Source: Neurospora tetrasperma FGSC 2508 (Eukaryota > Ascomycota > Sordariomycetes > Sordariales > Sordariaceae). Taken from it: a stretch of 64,000 nucleotides of DNA. The position numbers were made by a program, and so were the translations under genes. The stretch is from assembly GCF_000213175.1 (NCBI RefSeq), contig NW_009799179.1, positions 9,452,749 to 9,516,748 on the forward strand, given 5' to 3'. Under the pieces are notes generated by a model. It was not told the origin of the DNA and did no database searches. It was given only the letters and a program-made list of their open reading frames with translations. Below, in pieces: positions 55,537-64,000 of the stretch; the first letter of the stretch is position 1, and each line of letters opens with the position of its first letter.

Positions 55537-58003
55537 TGTGGGTTGGATCCAGCGGTCGAGAGGAGGTTCCAAGAAAAGAAAAAAAGAAAAAAAAAAGAGG
55601 ATCAGGTAGAAGGAGAGCCCAGAGCCAGACCAGAGGAGGCTCAACACTCCAAACTTGAAACCCTTTGGTTGAAGCTCAGATGACCTGCACCGACCGTGAT
55701 GAGACTCGAGTCCAAGTGCTCCTGCAGCAACCGCAGCACGGCAGATAGTATCTCGGATCCGTGGGCTCCAATCCTCTCCGAGTCGAGTGTTCCAGATGAT
55801 GCACTGGCCCTTATCGAAACATGGTATGTAATTAAGAGCAACGCAGCGGTAAGACCCCGTGACGATGAAAAGATAATGCACGATGCGTGCTAGAGAGTAG
55901 TTGACCGAGAAACCAAGAAACCAAAAAAGGTTGGAGCCGTTTTCCTTTCCACGACCGACTGACAAAGTACTACCAACCAGAACATTGCGAGGGAAGAGGT
56001 CTTTCTTTCGAAGAGGGGTCGGAGACGAAAAGAACGGGGCAGAAATTTTCATGGGCTTGAAGATGGATGGTGCAAGATTGTTCGTTATCGCCAGATGCCG
56101 TGGGCGATACGAGAGGGCGACTGGGAAGGAGCGTTCCCCCAGGTTCTTCGCTTTACTACTGTAGTCCACTCCGAGACCCCGGCAGTCCAGGACACCTAGT
56201 AGTTCTAGGCCGGGCAGGAGTGAGTCCTTGTCGCTTCAGTTCCTTCCTGGCCGGCTTGCTGTTGTTGCTCCAGTCGTTTTGCTGTTGATGACCGAGACCT
56301 GCCTGCCCGCCTCCAAGGGACAGAGTAGAAGTAGATAGAGGTAAGGTAGGTAGGTAGTACCACGAGGAACAACACTCCGACCTGCACCCGTCGATAAGAG
56401 TAACTGCAGCACAGGACGGGAAGAAGAGGCCGGCCGGGTTCAACTCAAACCCGGCCTGGAAAAGTCTGTCTCAAAGGCAGCAAGGCAGGAAGCTAAGGCT
56501 AGATAGATAAGTAGCCATTGATTGTACTAAGGAGCGAGGGTCGGCAACTAAAGCGGCCGGGGATGCCGGAAAGCCGCTCTTGGATATCTAGCGCAAGGCA
56601 CGTCATTGATGATATTTCATGCCCGTTCGAACTCATTGGTGTCCATTGGGCATTCGAGCCCGCCCGAAAAAGTCAGCCATGTTCTCTTGGACGTCTTGGT
56701 CTCCAGCTGAAAAGGCAATGTAGTGGAAGGGAGGACTCAGGCGGACTCGGCCAGATGGGTCCGCCGCCATCAAAGCGGAAGGCTGGCTGCGAGAATCGGA
56801 CGTGAAACCGCAACACGGTCGACACGTGGCTCAAGTCAGCCTATGGATTTGTTCGTCTCTTGGGCTTGGACCACTGGGTACTCGTGCCCCTAGTGTACTG
56901 TGCCCTCTGGTCGCTGAAGTGCTAAGAAATCCAGACACAGCCGAGAGATGTATGGGTTATGGTAGTGTGCAGAGAGAGAGAGAGAGAGGACAGAGACGGG
57001 AGGTAAGTGGAAGATCAGCGACAACCAATCACTGCCTATCGTGACTTGACCATTAGAGTTTTCGCATCCTACATAGGTACTATGGGATGTAAACAATGAT
57101 GGCTGAAATTGATGCCCGTCTTTGTGGGTCAGGTAATAATTTCAAATGAACCTCGACCGGGACCAGGGACGGTGAGGTGAGGCACATCTCGAGCTCGAGT
57201 TGCAGCACTGCAGCAGGAGCAGTGGGACGTCGATCATGGACGGGAAGGAAGGACGTTGTTTGAGATGCAGTTGCGCAAAAAACAAAAAGTCGTAAAGTTC
57301 GCTTCATGCCGTGTCCCATTCCTCGGAGCTTGTTGCCCTTGCACCCTTGCTTGTTGCTCACTCTCAAAGGGAAGGTCTGCTTGAGTGCCGACGGGAACTG
57401 CAGTGCTTGACGATGAGAGACAGCACGGGCAACCACTCCATTTCTCGTCTTCAGTTCCGTCCACTTCTGCGCCTAAGCCCTGCGGCCCTTGTGGTTCTTT
57501 ATGTAGCGCAGGCTATCCCTGCGACAGGTGGGCAGGCGCCATTCAAGGGATGGGAGCCCCGGTCAACATCGTCCGAACGGGTCGGCCAGGTGAAAGCTGC
57601 CACCCCATTGGTCAGATGACCCATAATGGAGGGGCTAGAGAACGAGGAAATGCTACCCCGCACCGCCGCTCACCTCATTCTCGGCCCATCCGACCATCAC
57701 AGGCGGCCGGCGAAGAGTGGGACACGGCAACCAAAGACCGGGGCAGCAAAGCTACCTAGAGGTAGGGAAGCTCACTGAAGCTCAAGCTCCCGCAGCGGCA
57801 GAGAGAGGCATCCATCCGGCCAGGCCACCGCATCGCGTCATTCGCTGGAGACTGCCCGTACAAAGTACCTAGGTAATTCACGAGCCAGCTAGGTACCTCT
57901 ACATACATACTCCAATCTGAGATCGAGATCTCATCATGCTTGGTGATTTCACAACTGAGGCTTACCCATTAATAAGATTATACGTTAATTACAACTCTTC
58001 ACC
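55537..58003. other. 2.5-kb divergent spacer
   Basis: Lies between the RhoGEF gene (-) and nas2 (+). It includes A/T-rich runs just upstream of the RhoGEF start, a (GA)n run at 56971-56988 and TAGGTAGG at 56346-56355. No supported gene. Confidence 0.4.
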
Positions 58004-58828
58004 ATGAGCAACCTTCATGCGCCTACTGTCCCCTCGGGACCGACATCTGCCCCTGTCACTAACGGCAGTGCTGCCCATTTATCCTTTGCTGAGCTGCAGC
58101 GCAAGAAGGATGCTATCGAGGGGGAGCTCAAGGCGCTCAGCGGAGTGCTTGATTCGGTTGGTCCAGTTTATATTCATCGAGCCTTCATCAAGCCATTTAA
58201 CTGATACAATGTGATCTAGCACGGCGTTGACATGAACACAAACCTTCTTACTCCCGATGGCTTTCCCAGATCCGATATTGATGTCGCGCAAATCCGAACA
58301 ACAAGGTCGCGCATCATCCATCTTCGCAACGACTGCAAGGAGTTGATGGCCTTGATCGAGAAGCGTCTGCATGAGCATTTCGCCAGCATCCAGGACGACG
58401 ACCAAGAGTCAACACCTGTTCCCATTGATCAAGCCGCACCGCTGCCAGATTCGGTACCCGAAGTTCTGGAGCAGCCATTCGCCAAAGTCAACAGTGTCGT
58501 TGATAACAGTCCGGCGGCCACAGCAGGTCTCAAGGCCGGTGATCTGATCCGCAGCTTTGGTTATGTCAACCAGTCCAACCATGACAGCCTAAGGAAGGTG
58601 GCAGAGTGTGTTCAGGGTAATGAAGGGGTAAGTCGTGCCAGGCTCTGTCTGCCCTTAGTAGTTGTCAGCCTGGAGAAAGCTGAGCTAACCGGACACTAGC
58701 AAAATATTCTCGTCAAGGTCTCTCGGAGCACGGCAGGGACACGAACCCAAGAGCTTCGGCTAACGTTGACTCCTCGCCGCGACTGGGGCGGTAGAGGTAT
58801 GCTTGGATGCCATATCTTGCCACTATGA
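58004..58828 (+). CDS. nas2: 26S proteasome assembly chaperone Nas2/PSMD9
   Basis: Three exons (58004-58156, 58220-58627, 58700-58828) encode 229 residues, typical for the family. The N-terminal helical part has LSFAELQRKKDAIEGELKAL and HGVDMNTNLLTPDGFPRSDI, then IRTTRSRIIHLRNDCKELMA. The C-terminal PDZ-like domain has FAKVNSVVDNSPAATAGLKA followed by GDLIRSFGYVN. Nas2 binds the Rpt5 ATPase and assists assembly of the proteasome base. The first intron uses the donor GTTGGT, less usual but required to join VLDS to HGVDMN. Same strand as ran, 920 bases upstream of it. Confidence 0.9.
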
Positions 58829-59748
58829 AAAGGCAACGGGGGCGAGATGATGGCCTGGAGCTAGGCAGAAGAAGATTGTGATACAAGAGTAGCGTCATTG
58901 GGCACCAAATCCGCTCAGATGTGTTAGGGAAGAATCAGGATGCGCCATTGCCGCCTGAGAATGAGGCCTCTTTGGGAATTTGCTTTGTAATGAAGGAAAC
59001 AACGGATGTGAGACTGACTGGCATTCGAAAGATGAACCAAAAGGCCAAGACGCCAGGGGTTCTCCCTCACCGTAGTAACGAGGCCAGAACCAAAACAAAA
59101 ACAAACGAACTTAAACGAGCAAACCTGATGTCAAAGTGGAAAAGAGATAAATGGATAAGGTTGATGCCATGAGAGTGCGCATTCACTGTAGCCCAACGCT
59201 TGAAACCCTTGGTAGGTTCATTTCTTTGTTCCCGACACGCGACAGTCTGCACGTCAGCACGTCAGGAGCAGAAAATAGAAGACACGAACGGGCGGCATTG
59301 CGGCAAGACGGAGTGAATGGCATCCTCATCGATCGGTTTGACTTTGCGCCCATCAGGTCAGGTTCGTTGCCTTCAGTTGGTTGAGGGTACCGCACTGACC
59401 AGGCGGGTCACGTGCCCGTCACCTAACAAGCACCCCGCCGCCCAACGAGTTTTTCGTCAAGGCTGGTGGCCCATTCCCTTGAGCGGCGGTGCCTTGAAAA
59501 CACAACATCATCCACCAGGCTGTCTGAGGTCCACTGCTTCCTCTCTTTTTGACCACACCCATTTTCCCACCCTCTGCAAAATCGCAAAGGTGCGTCTCTA
59601 GTTCGATTTGGATCCCTCCCTCCCTCGCACTTATTTAACCATTCGATACCCCGCCCATCTGTGTCGCTCCGACCGGTCGATAGCTGACTTTCCCAAAAGG
59701 ACTTGTTTACCTGCTTCTTTTCGCCTGCGATATTAAGCATCATACACA
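58829..59748. other. Intergenic, promoter of ran
   Basis: No gene. The final 230 bases are pyrimidine-rich, as expected before a highly expressed gene; the start context CACAATGGC is strong. Confidence 0.45.
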
Positions 59749-60766
59749 ATGGCTGCCGCGACCCCTACTTTCAAGCTCGTCCTCGTCGGTGACGGTGGTA
59801 CCGGCAAGGTCAGTCCACATCCCATCTTCCGCGAACGTGGACGGCATCATCATCAAACACCATCGGCGCTCCAGTATACATCGCTGTGCTGCGGGGTGGT
59901 GTTGGTGGGTACCCGTCTGCTTGCTGGGACTTGTTGCGCTAACATTATGATGCCATCGCCAGACCACCTTCGTCAAGCGCCACTTGACTGGTGAGTTCGA
60001 GAAGAAGTACATGGCCACCCTCGGTGTCGAGGTCCACCCTCTCGGCTTCAGCACCGTAAGTCTTGATGGCCCTCGATTACAACAAACGTGTGCTTGCACG
60101 CGCGCTCGCTCGACGAACCCGATGCTGACCCAACCACCCCCCCGCGCAGAACTTCGGCCAGATCCAGTTCGACGTCTGGGATACCGCCGGTCAGGAGAAG
60201 TTCGGTGGTCTCCGTGACGGTTACTACATCAACGGCCAGTGCGGTATCATCATGTTCGATGTCACCTCCCGCATTACCTACAAGAACGTTCCCAACTGGC
60301 ACCGTAAGCACCCCTCATCATCCAGGACCCGTCGTGACGTATGACAGCCCTCTCTGACAACACATCTAGGTGATCTCACCCGTGTCTGCGAGAACATCCC
60401 TATCGTCCTCTGCGGTAACAAGGTCGACGTGAAGGAGCGCAAGGTCAAGGCCAAGACCATCACCTTCCACCGCAAGAAGAACCTCCAGTACTACGATATC
60501 TCCGCCAAGTCCAACTACAACTTCGAGAAGCCCTTCCTCTGGCTCGCTCGCAAGCTCGTCGGCAACAACGCTCTCGTATGTTATCTCACCCCCAGCCTAA
60601 TGAGAGGTCTGATGTCTAACTGTGTCTCTAGGAGTTCGTCGCTGCCCCCGCCCTTGCTCCTCCTACCGCCGTTGTCGACCAGGAGCTTATGGAGAAGTAC
60701 CGCGCCGAGATGGACGAGGCTGCCCAGATGCCTCTTCCCAACGAGGAGGACGATGATGATCTCTAA
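59749..60766 (+). CDS. ran: GTP-binding nuclear protein Ran (Gsp1/Spi1)
   Basis: Five exons (59749-59808, 59963-60055, 60150-60303, 60370-60575, 60632-60766) encode 215 residues, the normal length. All G-motifs are present: [20 protein letters not shown] (P-loop), switch [15 protein letters not shown], switch [24 protein letters not shown] in [13 protein letters not shown], and [19 protein letters not shown]. The acidic end NEEDDDDL is diagnostic of Ran. It drives nucleocytoplasmic transport and spindle assembly. Introns are dense in the 5' half, and the first one splits the P-loop between GK and TT. Confidence 0.97.
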
Positions 60767-63700
60767 GCGGATGGATAGGGTCGGCTTCAGGGCCCGGCTC
60801 AGGCGGAACACCCCTGGTCAGGAGTCATGGAGTTGTGGGAAAATGAAAGATTGGTAATGTCCGTTATGAAAGGATGAGCGGGTCTTCCAGACGCAAATGA
60901 CAAAAAAAAAATTACTTCGCATTCGGGGCAGTCGCCGGTCCGGAACCAGGTTGGAGAGAAACTAGCCTTTTGTCACCACGTCGTCTTGGAGGATGAGAGA
61001 AAGCGGTCGAAGTCTGTCCAAAAGGGAGAAAGACGAGACAGCAAAAGAGAGAGAGGTCGTCGATTTTACAGGCCTTTTTATGTTTTCTTTTTGCAATGGG
61101 AAGTTGAAGAAGGGTGAGCTGCTAATGCGGTTGTTGTTGGACTTTGCCGACTTAGCTTACACGACGTCAAGATCATACCCCCGTTATCACACAGCATGTG
61201 GACATGACACTCGATCTGAATGGGAGAGCGCGAACTTAGCCAAAGCAACTAGGGAGGTAGACCTGCATGTTTTTCTTCGCTTTTCAGCATGAACGACTCC
61301 CGCTTTACTTAGTAGGTAGATTATCTAGATAGGTACACACAACGCACCACAAAATACCCTTTTGGTAGACATAGGTTTTTAGCCACCACTTTATGGTGCT
61401 CATAGGTCGTCAATGAAGTTGGTTGAACGTTGATATCAAACGGCAACAATGAGGAACCGACGAAGCGATAAGGTTAGGCGGTGAGGCCCATCCGTACATA
61501 CGTATGTAGTGTACCACCCCGCCGGCCGGCGCGTTCCAACGCCAAAGTGCTGCGTGGGGGCGGGCGTTGGGCGCGGGCTCCCTGGCATCCTGGCAATGAC
61601 ATCAAACCACAGCTTTTCGTTTCTTTTGTCGTGTTACCTACCCTCAAGGCGTTTTTGCCTGCCACTGCCGCGATCCCTTGCTTCCACTTGCTACGAGGCA
61701 CAGTGTAATTAGCGCTTGGGTAACACACGTCGCCATGATCAGGCATCGTACGCAGTATTGGAATGGTAAGTAGTTATTGGCACAGCTGTACGCCGTAGTG
61801 TAAAATCATATTTGTCAGCGCCAAGCTGCCAAGCGCCAAGTGCCAAGCCGAGGGAAGAGATGGGAAAAGATGCCTGCCGACGTTGTTGACTTCAGCTTGA
61901 GCAGGCCAACGAACTTAAGTCACGGACAAAGTCAGGTCAAGGTCGGGTCAAGGTCAGGTCAAGGTTCAACGAACCAAGCCAAAGGACCAGTCAGAGGCCG
62001 GCCGCGGCTATATGAGGACTACGGTCGGGACACGGTCAGCTGGTTTACGATCAGGACTACGATCAGGTCTACTGTCGGGTCTACGATCAGGACTACGATC
62101 GGGTCTACTAACTGTCGGGTCTGGGTACTGTCGGGTCTACTGTCAAGGTCAGGTCCACTCTCAAGGTCAGGTCTACTGTCAAGTTCAGACAGGCAGGTAC
62201 CTCTAGGCAGACAGACAGGCAGGCAGGCAGGCTGGAGTCAAACAGACTGGAGTCAAGCAACGCCGATGCAGACGGGGTAAACAAGGCAGACTCGACTCCA
62301 TGACGGGTTCAGATTAAGGTATTGACACCAGCGACTCGAGGGGGCCCAAGAGCCGAGAGTTCGGAGGACCTTAACCTTAGAGCTTGGGGCTCCACGTTGC
62401 GAAAAGTGATGGAGCATGGTTGGTGAAGATGAGGAGCCTGGTAGTGAGTTGAGGAGGAAGGTTCTCAAGATTTGGGCTGATTGTTTTTCTCGATGAGAGC
62501 CCGTCTACCAAGATGCCTCAATGAGGGCTTGAAATGGATGGAGATGAGGAGTGCGGCTGTACGTTCACTCGGCAAGTTTACTTGATGAGGTTGACTGTTA
62601 TGGGTCGTTCTCGTCGGCTGGTTGATTATGGACGACTTGCCGCGGGATAATTAAAATCAATCGGCGAAATGGGCAGCTGTGGGCAATTTGAAGAGAAGTG
62701 TTTGGGTCGAGACTGCTGTCTAGTGGCGGCGGTATGGGCATAGTAGTCAGCCGGGCAGCTTTTGGGAAGTTGACATCCCTATCATCCGGAGCATCGGTGG
62801 TCTTGAAAAGGGGGGAGGGTTTCGACATGACGGGCGGCTATTAGGCAGGTAAGCAAGTGCTTTCGCTTTAGCTGCTACGTAATCAATGTGGCGATGGATA
62901 GAGATTGAATCGCGATGGGATGAGCATAGTGTGCTCGACGCGACTGGCTACCGTCTCGAACACAGTCATGAAACGCTCGATGGAAAGTGAGATGCGGCAA
63001 GGGGAGAGGAGGATGTCGGGTTGTTGCTTGGAAAAGTTTTCCATTGGGCACTCCTAAACTAGAGGCGGAACCGATTCTTTCCAATGTCGCCTTTCGCGAT
63101 ACGGCTCTTGCCTCAATATATTCACGAAAACCCCACTGAATCCTTCCTTTCAGGCAGTGTGTCGGTACGGACTGCCCAGACACAAGCTCGATTAGTGATC
63201 CTCAGGCACAACAAAGTTGTGAAGCCTTTTTAAAAAGAAGGATCTACCTGTTGTCGTCTGATACCTTGAACTGACTGCAGTGTCGTTGTCGTCGTCCTGA
63301 CGCCAAAATTTCTTCTGGCTTTAATAGAGGCCCTATCGATATGTTGACGCCTGCCTCTCTGTGTCATTTTCCTGGGACATTGTTCTTCTTATGGTTCGAA
63401 CCCCTTCAATCTCAATTATATACGCACGCAAACGGGCACACCGAGGGTTCTCTCTGTCATCACTCGCCATCGAAGCCGTCAAGTGCTTGCCTGACTTGAA
63501 CAGAAAGGCTTTGCGGAACAGGCCATGTTCAGGGTATCCTCGTGTTTCTGGTTCTCATTCAAAGGGTGGTTGACCTGCGGCCTCATGGTGGCGTGAAACT
63601 TGTTTCAACACAAAGAAGCAGCCTTCCATCTTTCGCAACCTATATCTACCTCCCTGTCCATCCCGTGGTAAAAACAACACAAAGGGTACCCGGGCAAGAC

Positions 63701-63866
63701 CAAATGCCAGGGGAAGGTGCACATGGACATGAAGAAGAAGAAGAATAAGCGACAGAAGTAGACAGGAAGTCATAATCATTAGTACTGAGACGTGGTTTCC
63801 CCTTTCTATTGTTACAGATTCTGGGTACTTCTACTCTCTAATTCGAAGTTGGATCCCATCGGACGG
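60767..63866. other. 3.1-kb gene-free interval
   Basis: After the ran 3' end no gene can be supported. Features are the GTC-rich minisatellite at 62030-62195, related GGTCAAGGTCAGG units at 61933-61969, and (CAGG)n at 62214-62231. Short frames on both strands look random. Confidence 0.4.
62030..62195. repeat. Degenerate GTC-rich minisatellite
   Basis: Imperfect units of the type TACGATCAGGACTACGATCA and GTCGGGTCTACT, then CAAGGTCAGGTCTACTGT. A plus frame through it encodes SGLLSGLRSGLRSGLL-like repeats, which I regard as chance. Confidence 0.75.
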
Positions 63867-63959
63867 ATGGAGACTGACACTCCCACAGCCATGGATACTC
63901 CCACCGAAACCGACACCGACACTTCCACTCACCCTGATAAACCAACAATACGGCGACGG

Positions 63960-64000
<41 letters not shown>
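63867..64000 (+). CDS. Possible 5' end of a gene running off the window
   Basis: From ATG at 63867 the frame reads METDTPTAMDTPTETDTDTS, then THPDKPTIRRR and a run of Lys encoded by the terminal poly(A). It has no stop before the window edge. Asp/Thr/Pro-rich starts followed by basic runs occur in nuclear proteins. It may equally be non-coding sequence before a retroposed poly(A). The right part lies outside the window, so this stays tentative. Confidence 0.3.
63960..63999. repeat. Poly(A) run of 40 bases
   Basis: Uninterrupted A tract at the right edge, followed by one C. A retroposon tail or slippage-prone homopolymer; its true length is uncertain in any assembly. Confidence 0.85.

Noticed and set aside
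62012-62206. 64-residue frame with SGLLSGLR repeats
   Set aside because: It is the translation of a GTC-rich minisatellite and has no independent support.
1-64000. CRISPR array, bacterial operons or plasmid origin
   Set aside because: The spliceosomal introns and gene families are fungal, and no regularly spaced direct repeats with unique spacers are present.

Overview
The window comes from a filamentous ascomycete (Pezizomycotina, most likely a Sordariomycete). The evidence is short introns of about 50-110 nt with GTANGT donors and CTAAC-type branch sites, HET-domain and NB-ARC/TPR genes, repeats that differ by C-to-T and G-to-A changes as expected from repeat-induced point mutation (RIP), and abundant TAGG/CCTA microsatellites. 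Exon structures below were built by hand from reading frames, splice signals and protein-family knowledge.

Layout. 1-2.3 kb is a repeat nest: a decayed TPR relic, a dispersed repeat, a solo LTR and a TA-flanked MITE. 2.3-5.5 kb has a microsomal glutathione S-transferase 3-like gene (+) convergent with a secreted or membrane kelch protein (-). 8-13.8 kb is accessory: a broken HET-domain gene, an orphan peptide resembling an amyloid signalling motif, and a truncated BRCT (Dpb11/Rad4-like) fragment. The two ends of the HET block carry a 75-bp inverted repeat. 14.4-27 kb is a secreted-protein neighbourhood: a 1050-residue GH71 alpha-1,3-glucanase with four Cys-rich repeats and a C-terminal region with a long apolar segment (-), a divergent secreted orphan (+), a secreted protein with a Ser/Thr linker and the same Cys-rich module (+), and an intracellular protein with an internal duplication (+). 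27.1-28.8 kb is a MOSC-domain gene whose frame breaks three times.

29.5-31.7 kb is an intact NLR-like gene (Gly/Asn/Gln/Tyr-rich N-terminus, NB-ARC, TPR). A RIP-damaged LINE and an ankyrin relic follow. 35-37 kb has a small orphan gene whose 3' end lies inside the inverted arm of a repeat. 37-45 kb is mostly empty: an AT-rich segment, a second solo LTR and gene-free DNA. From 45 kb on the content is conserved housekeeping: a DUF7727-type membrane protein, an Rtc3/SBDS-domain protein, a Dbl-family RhoGEF, the proteasome chaperone Nas2/PSMD9 and the GTPase Ran. A putative gene start runs off the right edge into a 40-base poly(A).

Two themes stand out. First, a recognition/cell-death theme: the NLR N-terminus matches an orphan peptide next to the broken HET gene, consistent with amyloid-templated NLR-effector signalling. 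Second, a cell-wall attack theme: a GH71 enzyme fused to a region reminiscent of killer-toxin-like chitinases, beside a second secreted protein with the same Cys-rich module. Both functional readings are inferences from architecture and proximity.
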